From: Candidatus Oceanisphaera merdipullorum
GTDB lineage: Bacteria > Pseudomonadota > Gammaproteobacteria > Enterobacterales > Aeromonadaceae
Direction of reading: 5' to 3'
DNA: 64,000 nt
Assembly: GCA_018883865.1 (NCBI GenBank)
Contig: JAHLFI010000043.1
Location: 1 to 64,000 of the forward strand
Numbering within the stretch: position 1 is the first letter of the stretch; every line of letters begins with the position of its first letter. The notes beneath the pieces were generated by a model. It saw only the letters and a program-made list of their open reading frames with translations, was not told where the DNA came from and ran no database searches. A program made the translations under genes and the position numbers. Below, one piece after another: positions 57,136 through 64,000 of this stretch.

Positions 57136-59100
57136 ATGTTTCAAAATAACCCCCTATTAGCTCAGCTAAAGCAACAAATGCGTGACGACCTTCAAGTTAA
57201 AGAAGGCATGGTTAAAGGCACTTCTAAAGGCTTTGGTTTTTTAGAAGTCAGCGAAAAAGAAAGCTACTTTATTCCACCGCCACATATGAAAAAAGTCATG
57301 CATGGCGATCATATCACCGCTATCTTGCGTACCGAAAATGAGCGAGAGCTGGTAGAGCCAGAAACCTTGATCGAAGCCGGTGTTACTACTTTTGTCGCCC
57401 GCGTAAAATGGTTTCGTGACCGTTTAAATCTGGTGCCCGATCATCCTTTGATGAACGAAGCCATTAAAGCCCGTGCCGTTAAAGGCATTGACGAAAAAAG
57501 CTTAAAAGAAGGTGATTGGGTACTAGGCGAACTGACCTCGCATCCACTTAAAGGTAACGGTTTCTTCGCCAACGTTATCGAAGTTATCGCTGGCGTTGAC
57601 GACCCGAACGCGCCGTGGTGGGTGGTATTGGCCCGCAATAACTTGACTAAATACGCACCAGAAGACAGCAAAGATTGGCAACAAGTGCCAGATACTCTGA
57701 CTCGTCGTGATCTGACCGATGTGCCTTTCTTCACTATCGATGCCGAGTCCACGCTGGATATGGATGATGCCTTGAGCATCAAAAAGCTCGATAACGGCTG
57801 GGAACTACTGGTGGCCATCGCCGATCCGACCGCTTATGTCCCGCATAACAGCGTGATGGACAAAGTGGCCGCCGAGCGTGCCTTTACCGCTTATATGCCA
57901 GGCCGCAACATTCCTATGTTGCCGCGCACCTTGTCTGATGAGTTGTGCTCCTTGCAAGAAGGCGTTGAACGCCCAGTAATCTGCGCGCGTTTGTTTATCG
58001 ATAATGACGGCAAGGTAGACGAAAAAGCCGAGTTTTTCGCGGCGACAATGCGCTCCCATGCTCGCCTGAGCTACGACAACGTATCGAATTGGATTGACGA
58101 AATTGGTGATTGGCAGCCGGCTAATGACATCATTGCCGAGCAAATTCGTCAAATGAAAGCGTTCACGCTTACCCGTGCCGCTTGGCGTACCCAGCACGCC
58201 ATCATCTTTAAAGACCGCCCAGATTTTCGCTTCGCACTCGATGCCGACAGCAATGTTACCGGCATCTTGGTGGATTATCGTCGTATCGCTAACCAAATGG
58301 TTGAAGAGTCAATGATCGCCGCCAACTTGGCCTGTGGTAACTGGCTAAACGAACGCGTAGGCACGGGTATTTTTAACGTGCACTTAGGCTTTGATAGCGA
58401 GAAAATGGAAGGCTTAGTAGAGCTGCTTGCAGCTCACGAAGCACCATTTGCGCCAGAAACCCTCAGCACGTTGGAAGGTTTCTGTGCTCTGCGTCGTTGG
58501 GTAGATGCGCGCGAAACCTCTTATCTGGACAGCCGTACTCGTCGTTATCAGTCGTTTGCCGCCATGAGCCCAGTACCAGGCCCACACTTTGGTTTAGGCT
58601 TAACCGCTTACGCCACTTGGACCTCGCCCATTCGTAAATATGGCGACATCGTCAACCATCGCTTAATTAAGGCAATTTTGGCCGACGAAGATCATAACGC
58701 TTTCGTGCCAAGCAATGAGCTGGCCGTGCACTTGTCAGAGCAGCGCCGCATGCATCGCCGTGCCGAGCGCGATATCGCCGACTGGCTATATGTGCGTTAC
58801 CTGAAACCCGCCGTGGCTGAAGGTAAGGTATTTGATGCGGATATCGTCGACGTAGGTCGCGGTGGTGTGAGATTACGCCTGCAAGAAAACGGTGCTGGGG
58901 TCTTTATGCCTTCATCACTTATTTTGGCGAATCGCGATCGCTTAGAATGCAGCTGGGACGATGGCCGCGTTTACTTAGACAAGGCGACTTTGTACGAGCT
59001 AGGACAAACGGTGCAGATCATCCTCACCGAAGCCATCGAAGAGACCCGCTCTTTGATCGCCAAGCCTGCTCAGCCTATTTCAACGGTCGCCCCGCAATAA
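57136..59100 (+). CDS. rnb: Exoribonuclease II
   Basis: 654 residues (E. coli 644). Processive 3'-5' single-strand RNase. Order: two cold-shock domains (about 20-190), RNB catalytic domain with DAESTLDMDDALSI (metal-binding aspartates) and LPRTLSDELCSLQEGVERPVICARLF, then S1 domain (about 560-640: ADIVDVGRGGVRLRL). GPHFGLGLTAYATWTSPIRKYGDIVNHR is the RNase II signature. Followed by a terminator. Confidence 0.95.
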   Translation: MFQNNPLLAQLKQQMRDDLQVKEGMVKGTSKGFGFLEVSEKESYFIPPPHMKKVMHGDHITAILRTENERELVEPETLIEAGVTTFVARVKWFRDRLNLVPDHPLMNEAIKARAVKGIDEKSLKEGDWVLGELTSHPLKGNGFFANVIEVIAGVDDPNAPWWVVLARNNLTKYAPEDSKDWQQVPDTLTRRDLTDVPFFTIDAESTLDMDDALSIKKLDNGWELLVAIADPTAYVPHNSVMDKVAAERAFTAYMPGRNIPMLPRTLSDELCSLQEGVERPVICARLFIDNDGKVDEKAEFFAATMRSHARLSYDNVSNWIDEIGDWQPANDIIAEQIRQMKAFTLTRAAWRTQHAIIFKDRPDFRFALDADSNVTGILVDYRRIANQMVEESMIAANLACGNWLNERVGTGIFNVHLGFDSEKMEGLVELLAAHEAPFAPETLSTLEGFCALRRWVDARETSYLDSRTRRYQSFAAMSPVPGPHFGLGLTAYATWTSPIRKYGDIVNHRLIKAILADEDHNAFVPSNELAVHLSEQRRMHRRAERDIADWLYVRYLKPAVAEGKVFDADIVDVGRGGVRLRLQENGAGVFMPSSLILANRDRLECSWDDGRVYLDKATLYELGQTVQIILTEAIEETRSLIAKPAQPISTVAPQ

Positions 59101-59122
59101 GGCGCTAACTGTTATAACTGCC

Positions 59123-59149
59123 AAAGGCCTGCGTGAGCAGGCCTTTTTT
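59123..59149 (+). terminator. Terminator of rnb
   Basis: AAAGGCCTGC, loop GTGA, GCAGGCCTTTTTT: perfect 10-bp stem and T-tract. Confidence 0.93.
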
Positions 59150-59345
59150 ATGCGTGTGTGAGGGTAAATCGAAAATAGGAAAGCAACATCCGTACTTGTT
59201 TTAGCTGATCGCATAACGATGTTAGAAGGCCATTATACTCACACCTGCTTATGTAGACGTAAAAGGAATATGAAACAGCTTATCAAGCACTTATAGATCT
59301 ATTAGAATGGCGCCATATTAATCTTTCATGTTTCTGGAGTTCATC

Positions 59346-60350
59346 ATGCGTAAATCACTGATTGCGACCCTGCTACTGACTGCTGGCCTAAGCACGGCCG
59401 CACCTTTGCAGGCGAAAGAACTGCTGAACAGCAGCTACGACGTATCTCGCGAATTATTCGCCGAAATTAACCCTATTTTTGCTGAACACTGGGAAAAAGA
59501 AACCGGTGAAGAGCTGACCATTAAGCAAACTCACGCTGGCTCATCCAGCCAAGCTCAAGCTATTTTGCAAGGCCTGCGCGCCGACGTAGTCACTTATAAC
59601 CAAGTGACAGACGTGGATGTGTTGTATGAAAAAGGTAAGCTGATCCCAGAAGATTGGAAAGCACGTCTGCCTAACGATAGCTCGCCTTATGTGTCCACCA
59701 TGGCGTTTTTGGTGCGCAAAGATAATCCTAAAAATATCCAAGATTGGAATGACTTAACCCGTGAAGACGTTAAGTTAGTGTTTCCGAATCCTAAAACCTC
59801 AGGCAACGGCCGTTACACCTACTTGGCCGCTTGGGGCGCCGCCCACCAGCAGTATGATGGCGACCAAGATAAAATTCGTGAGCACATGGGCAAGCTTGTC
59901 AACCAAGTTGCGGTATTTGATACCGGCGGTCGTGCCGCTACCACTACCTTTATCGACCGCGGTATTGGCGACGTGCTCATCACCTTTGAATCAGAAGTGA
60001 ACACCATTCGTGACTTATATGCCGCTGACGGTTATCAAGTCATAGTGCCAACCGTAGACGTATTAGCCGAATTTCCGGTAACTTGGATCGATAGAAACGT
60101 AAAACGTAATAAGACCGAAAAAGAAGCGAAGGCATATCTGGAGTTTTTGTATAGCCCCGAGGCCCAACGCATCTTGGCCAAGCACTACTATCGCGTAAAT
60201 GATAAAACGGTAGCCGCAGAATTCGCCGATAAATTCCCTGAAACCAAGCTGTTTAAGGTAGAAGACGTGTTTGGTAGCTGGGAGCAAGCGATGAAAGATC
60301 ACTTTGCCAACGGCGGCTCTCTGGATCAGTTACAGGCAAAAGGACGCTAA
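59346..60350 (+). CDS. sbp: Periplasmic sulfate-binding protein (Sbp type)
   Basis: 334 residues with a signal peptide (about 1-22, ending LQA). [59 protein letters not shown], and [10 protein letters not shown] match E. coli Sbp. Delivers sulfate or thiosulfate to CysTWA. The frame opens at 59328, but GGAG 7 bases before 59346 and the signal peptide fix this start. First gene of the transporter operon. CysB control is expected from E. coli; I cannot confirm a site. Confidence 0.92.
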   Translation: MRKSLIATLLLTAGLSTAAPLQAKELLNSSYDVSRELFAEINPIFAEHWEKETGEELTIKQTHAGSSSQAQAILQGLRADVVTYNQVTDVDVLYEKGKLIPEDWKARLPNDSSPYVSTMAFLVRKDNPKNIQDWNDLTREDVKLVFPNPKTSGNGRYTYLAAWGAAHQQYDGDQDKIREHMGKLVNQVAVFDTGGRAATTTFIDRGIGDVLITFESEVNTIRDLYAADGYQVIVPTVDVLAEFPVTWIDRNVKRNKTEKEAKAYLEFLYSPEAQRILAKHYYRVNDKTVAAEFADKFPETKLFKVEDVFGSWEQAMKDHFANGGSLDQLQAKGR

Positions 60351-60353
60351 TTG

Positions 60354-61196
60354 ATGGCGGCGCTCTTGGGTTCATCTAAGCGAGTATTACCCGGCTTTAC
60401 CTTGAGCATGGGCACTAGCCTGCTGTTTGTGAGTTTGATTATCTTGCTGCCACTGACGGGCTTGATCATCAACACCAGCCAAATTGGGTGGCCAGAATAC
60501 TGGCACATCATCAGCGACCCCAGAGTGGTGACCACCTATAAGGTCACTGCTAGCGCCGCCGCCGCAGCTAGCTTGTTCAACATGGTGTTTGGCCTATTAA
60601 TGGCCTGGATTTTAACCCGCTATCGCTTTCCGGGCCGGGCCATTCTGGACGGTCTGATGGACCTGCCCTTCGCCCTGCCTACGGCGGTAGCGGGTCTTAC
60701 TTTGGCCTCATTATTTGCCACCAACGGTTGGTATGGCGAATGGTTAGCCCAGTTTGGTATTAAGGTTTCTTACACCTGGATTGGCATAGTGGTGGCCATG
60801 GTCTTTACCAGCGTGCCCTTTGTGGTGCGCACGGTACAGCCAGTATTAGAAGACTTAGGTCCAGAATATGAAGAAGCGGCGGCTACCTTGGGCGCTAGCC
60901 CTTGGCAGGCGTTTAGCCGCGTAGTATTACCAGAATTAAAACCCGCCTTGATCACCGGCACAGCGCTGTCCTTTACACGCAGTTTGGGTGAATTTGGTGC
61001 CGTTATCTTTATTGCCGGCAACATGCCTTGGCAAACCGAAGTAACTTCCTTGATGATTTTTATCAAGCTCCAAGAATTTGATTATGCCGCTGCCAGTGCC
61101 ATCGCCAGCGTCATTTTGATGGCCTCTTTCGTGCTGCTGTTCTTGATTAATGGCATTCAAAGCCGCTTTATGCGCCGCGTACGAGGTAACAGCTAA
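60354..61196 (+). CDS. cysT: Sulfate/thiosulfate ABC permease CysT
   Basis: 280 residues, six membrane segments, with the permease EAA loop EEAAATLGASPWQAFSRVVLPEL. Start at the ATG 60354 just after the sbp stop; the TTG before it is in frame but AGGA spacing favours the ATG. Pairs with CysW in the membrane. Confidence 0.93.
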   Translation: MAALLGSSKRVLPGFTLSMGTSLLFVSLIILLPLTGLIINTSQIGWPEYWHIISDPRVVTTYKVTASAAAAASLFNMVFGLLMAWILTRYRFPGRAILDGLMDLPFALPTAVAGLTLASLFATNGWYGEWLAQFGIKVSYTWIGIVVAMVFTSVPFVVRTVQPVLEDLGPEYEEAAATLGASPWQAFSRVVLPELKPALITGTALSFTRSLGEFGAVIFIAGNMPWQTEVTSLMIFIKLQEFDYAAASAIASVILMASFVLLFLINGIQSRFMRRVRGNS

Positions 61197-62047
61197 TGGA
61201 ACAGAGTGTAACGTTAAGCCCCGCACGAAGCACACCGCGCCCTTGGGGTCGCTGGTTTTTGATTAGTATCGGTACGGTACTCTCGCTGATGCTGCTCGTG
61301 GTGCCGCTGCTGGCCATTATCGCCGGTGCCTTTGCCGCTGGCGTGGGTGGCGTGCTGGAGAACTTAAACGAGCCAGACATGCTGCACGCCATTGGCTTGA
61401 CGATGATGGTCGCCGCCTTAACCGTGCCCATTAACTTAGTGTTTGGCACGCTGTTGGCTTGGTTGGTGACGCGCTTTAATTTTCGTGGTCGTCGGTTATT
61501 GCTGACTTTGATCGACATACCTTTTGCGGTATCACCTGTGGTCGCCGGCTTATTATATCTGTTGATGTATGGCGTGAATGGTCCGGTCGGCGGCTGGCTT
61601 GACGGTTATGATATACAGCTAATGTTTGCTTGGCCCGGCATAGTGATGGTGACTGTGTTTGTCACTTGCCCCTTCATGGTGCGCGAATTAGTACCTTTGA
61701 TGAGCAGCCAAGGCACAGATTCAGAAGAAGCCGCGGTATTGCTAGGTGCGACTGGTTGGCAGCTATTTCGCAAAATCACCCTACCTAATATTCGCTGGGC
61801 GCTGCTTTATGGCGTCATCTTAACTAACGCCCGCGCCGTGGGTGAGTTTGGCGCCGTGTCAGTCGTTTCCGGTGGCATTCGTGGTGAAACCAATACGCTA
61901 TCATTGCATGTTGAGCTGTTGCATCAAGACTATAACGCGGTTGGCTCCTTTACTGCCGCCGCCATATTGACCTTGATGGCCATTCTCACCTTGTTAATTA
62001 AATCTTATCTTGAATGGCGCCTCCACAGCGCCGCAGCACAGGAGTAA
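61196..62047 (+). CDS. cysW: Sulfate/thiosulfate ABC permease CysW
   Basis: 283 residues, six membrane segments, EAA loop SEEAAVLLGATGWQLFRKITLPNI and the family tail GEFGAVSVVSGGIRGETNTLSLHVELLHQDYNAVGSFT. ATG overlaps the cysT stop by one base. Confidence 0.94.
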   Translation: MEQSVTLSPARSTPRPWGRWFLISIGTVLSLMLLVVPLLAIIAGAFAAGVGGVLENLNEPDMLHAIGLTMMVAALTVPINLVFGTLLAWLVTRFNFRGRRLLLTLIDIPFAVSPVVAGLLYLLMYGVNGPVGGWLDGYDIQLMFAWPGIVMVTVFVTCPFMVRELVPLMSSQGTDSEEAAVLLGATGWQLFRKITLPNIRWALLYGVILTNARAVGEFGAVSVVSGGIRGETNTLSLHVELLHQDYNAVGSFTAAAILTLMAILTLLIKSYLEWRLHSAAAQE

Positions 62048-62053
62048 GCCCGC

Positions 62054-63145
62054 ATGAGCATTCAAATTGAGGCGATTAATAAATCCTTTGGCAAGACTCA
62101 GGTGCTGCACGATATCAATCTGGATTTATCCAGTGGCCAGCTCGTGGGCTTATTAGGCCCATCTGGTTCGGGCAAGACGACTTTGCTGCGCATTATTGCC
62201 GGCTTAGAACATGCGAATAGCGGTCGGATTCACTTTAATGGCAAGGATGTCACCGACTTACACGCCCGTAACCGCCAAGTGGGGTTCGTATTTCAAAACT
62301 ACGCGCTGTTTCGCCACATGACGGTATTCGACAACATCGCTTTCGGTCTGACCATAATGCCCAAGGGCCAGCGCCCCACCAATAATGAGATCAAGCAAAA
62401 GGTAAATAATCTGTTGGAGATGATCCAGTTATCTCATGTGGCAAACAGATTCCCGTCTCAGCTCTCCGGCGGGCAACGCCAACGCGTGGCCTTAGCGCGA
62501 TCTCTTGCCGTAGAGCCACGCGTCTTACTGTTGGATGAGCCCTTTGGTGCACTAGATGCGCAGGTGCGCAAAGAACTGCGCCGTTGGTTACGTCGCCTGC
62601 ATGACGAGCTGAACTTCACCAGCGTATTCGTGACCCATGACCAAGAAGAAGCCATGGACGTGTCGGATCAGGTGGTGGTGATGAGCCAAGGCCGCGTCGA
62701 GCAAATTGGCTCGCCCGATGCCATCTGGCAAGAGCCAGCCAGCCGCTTTGTGATCGAGTTTTTGGGCGAAGTAAACAAGATAGACGGCGAGATCAGCGGC
62801 AGCCGCTTTAAGGTGGGTCACTACCCCTTGCAGTTGCCAGTGGCCAGCCACAAGCAAGGCTCCGCCACCTGGTATTTGCGCCCCCACGAGGTTAGCTTAA
62901 AAACACAAGCCGACACCCAACATCCATTGCCTGTGTTAGTCACCGATGTGAACGCCCGTGGTAGTTTAATTCAATTAGAGTTAGAGCCTAAAAACTGGCC
63001 CGGTCAGCTAATGTCGGCCCAGCTGCCGCATCAACACTTAAATGAAGTAAAACGCGGCCAAACCTTATATCTGGGCAGCCAAGGCGGTCGTGTTTATGTG
63101 GGTGAGCAACAAATTACCGATAGCCACATAGCATTAACGGCTTGA
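62054..63145 (+). CDS. cysA: Sulfate/thiosulfate ABC ATPase CysA
   Basis: 363 residues. Walker A GPSGSGKTTLLRI, signature LSGGQRQRVALARSL, Walker B LLLDEPFGALD and TOBE-like C-terminus (about 240-350). RHMTVFDNIAFGL and RRWLRRLHDEL are CysA features. GGAG at the end of cysW is its ribosome site. Completes the sbp-cysT-cysW-cysA operon, linked with convergent cysM, which assimilates the sulfur. Confidence 0.94.
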   Translation: MSIQIEAINKSFGKTQVLHDINLDLSSGQLVGLLGPSGSGKTTLLRIIAGLEHANSGRIHFNGKDVTDLHARNRQVGFVFQNYALFRHMTVFDNIAFGLTIMPKGQRPTNNEIKQKVNNLLEMIQLSHVANRFPSQLSGGQRQRVALARSLAVEPRVLLLDEPFGALDAQVRKELRRWLRRLHDELNFTSVFVTHDQEEAMDVSDQVVVMSQGRVEQIGSPDAIWQEPASRFVIEFLGEVNKIDGEISGSRFKVGHYPLQLPVASHKQGSATWYLRPHEVSLKTQADTQHPLPVLVTDVNARGSLIQLELEPKNWPGQLMSAQLPHQHLNEVKRGQTLYLGSQGGRVYVGEQQITDSHIALTA

Positions 63146-63191
63146 AACACAGCGGCCAATTTTAAGCCTGAAGCTGTAAGCATTGACCAAT

Positions 63192-63220
63192 AAAAATAGG
63201 CATCAAATGATGCCTATTTT
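63192..63220. terminator. Bidirectional terminator between cysA and cysM
   Basis: AAAATAGGCATCA, loop AA, TGATGCCTATTTT: perfect 13-bp stem between convergent genes. Confidence 0.92.
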
Positions 63221-63242
63221 GGGTTTTACTTATCGCTGAACG

Positions 63243-64000
63243 CTATGCTTTATTAAAGGCACCCGATGACAGATAACGGTCGCCGCGGTCGCAGATGATG
63301 GCTACTATGATGGCGTTAGGCACTTGCTCGGCCAGCTTAAGCGCACCGGCTACGGCACCGCCTGAGCTGACACCGCAAAAAATACCTTCTTCGCGAGCCA
63401 AACGCAGCATAGTCGCCACCGCCTCGTCTTCACTAATATCTAATACTTGATCCACACGGCTTTTTTCGAAGATGCCCGGCAGATAAGCCTCAGGCCAGCG
63501 ACGGATCCCCGGAATGCTGCTGCCTTCACTGGGCTGTAAGCCGACGATTTGCACCTCGCTGCTTTGCTGTTTTAGATACTTAGACACCCCCATAATGGTG
63601 CCTGTGGTGCCCATGCTGGACACAAAGTGCGTAAGCCGACCCTCGGTTTGCTGCCAAATTTCTGGGCCTGTGGTTAAGTAATGCGCTTCTGGATTATCAG
63701 GATTATTAAACTGATCTAGAATAACGCCTTTACCGTCGGCAGCCATCTTATCGGCGAGATCTCGCGCGCCTTCCATGCCCTCTTGCTTACTGACCAAAAT
63801 CAGCTCGGCACCATAAGCCAACATAGACGCCTTCCGCTCTTCGGTGGCGTTATCCGGCATAATTAAGATCATGCGATAGCCTTTAATGGCCGCCGCCATC
63901 GCTAACGCAATACCTGTGTTGCCACTGGTAGACTCAATCAAGGTGTCGCCGGGCTTAATGTCGCCCCGCGCTTCCGCTTGGCGGATCATGTTCAGCGCCG
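63243..64000 (-). CDS. cysM: Cysteine synthase B CysM (N-terminus beyond window)
   Basis: The C-terminal 252 residues are present; the start and the PLP lysine lie past base 64000. TSGNTGIALAMAAAIKGY (phosphate/substrate loop), LPDNATEERKASMLAYGAELIL, SSMGTTGTIMGVSKYL, LQPSEGSSIPGIRRWPEAYLP and FCGVSSGG place it in the CysM subgroup (RRWP where CysK has a different loop). Makes cysteine or S-sulfocysteine from O-acetylserine, the latter with thiosulfate taken up by CysTWA. Confidence 0.93.
   Translation of the reverse strand, partial: ALNMIRQAEARGDIKPGDTLIESTSGNTGIALAMAAAIKGYRMILIMPDNATEERKASMLAYGAELILVSKQEGMEGARDLADKMAADGKGVILDQFNNPDNPEAHYLTTGPEIWQQTEGRLTHFVSSMGTTGTIMGVSKYLKQQSSEVQIVGLQPSEGSSIPGIRRWPEAYLPGIFEKSRVDQVLDISEDEAVATMLRLAREEGIFCGVSSGGAVAGALKLAEQVPNAIIVAIICDRGDRYLSSGAFNKA

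Overview
This window looks like a stretch of core chromosome from a gammaproteobacterium, most probably Aeromonadales (an Oceanisphaera/Oceanimonas/Zobellella-like organism). The evidence is conserved gene order (yibN/gpmI/envC, ftsYEX-rpoH, rsmD-DUF1145, fabR-yijD, ydbH-ynbE-ydbL, yceI-cybB, thiC-thiDE-thiF-thiS-thiG, sbp-cysTWA) and protein sequences close to E. coli and Pseudomonas. The taxonomic call is inference. I see no rRNA, tRNA, CRISPR array, insertion sequence or prophage.

Layout. 1-8.5 kb: secB (partial), yibN, phosphoglycerate mutase, envC, small cysteine-cluster and ChaC proteins, a PanM-like acetyltransferase, fumC, glpX and carbonic anhydrase. 8.5-14.2 kb: rpoH downstream of the ftsY-ftsE-ftsX operon, then rsmD-DUF1145 and a DUF2007 zinc-ribbon gene. 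14.2-14.8 kb: a gap with no protein gene that holds a CsrB-family regulatory RNA on the minus strand, with its own promoter, terminator and a likely UvrY(GacA)/IHF control region. 14.8-24.7 kb: sseA, yijD-fabR, a sodium symporter, oligopeptidase B, the YdbH-YnbE-YdbL envelope lipid-transport set and small membrane or metal-binding proteins. 24.7-31.1 kb: an M14 peptidase, a WYL-type regulator, an FtsZ homologue outside a dcw cluster, a nuclease-family protein and a lipoprotein. 31.2-39.7 kb: b561 cytochromes, YceI, cytochrome c', lipocalin, DUF families, an ABC exporter and ZntB. 39.8-50.3 kb: dmlR/dmlA, a periplasmic glutathione peroxidase, a TerC-CBS protein, the 5-oxoprolinase operon pxpBAC, a ClsC-like phospholipid synthase, another b561 and a TM2 protein. 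50.3-64 kb: the thiamine operon under a TPP riboswitch, a degenerate MenC-like protein, RNase II, the sulfate ABC transporter and cysM (partial).

How they work together. Several functional blocks stand out: cell division and envelope (envC, ftsEX, ftsY, the extra FtsZ, YdbH system, ClsC); stress and global regulation (rpoH with a candidate sigma-E promoter, CsrB RNA, FabR); sulfur assimilation (cysTWA, sbp, cysM, sseA); thiamine synthesis; and central carbon (gpmI, fumC, glpX, dmlA).

The most unusual parts are the WYL-regulator/FtsZ-paralogue pair, with a palindrome over the regulator's promoter and three evenly spaced heptamers plus a terminator-like hairpin before ftsZ; the CsrB locus; and the MenC-like protein that has lost its catalytic lysines. 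All assignments rest on reading the sequence; no database search was run.
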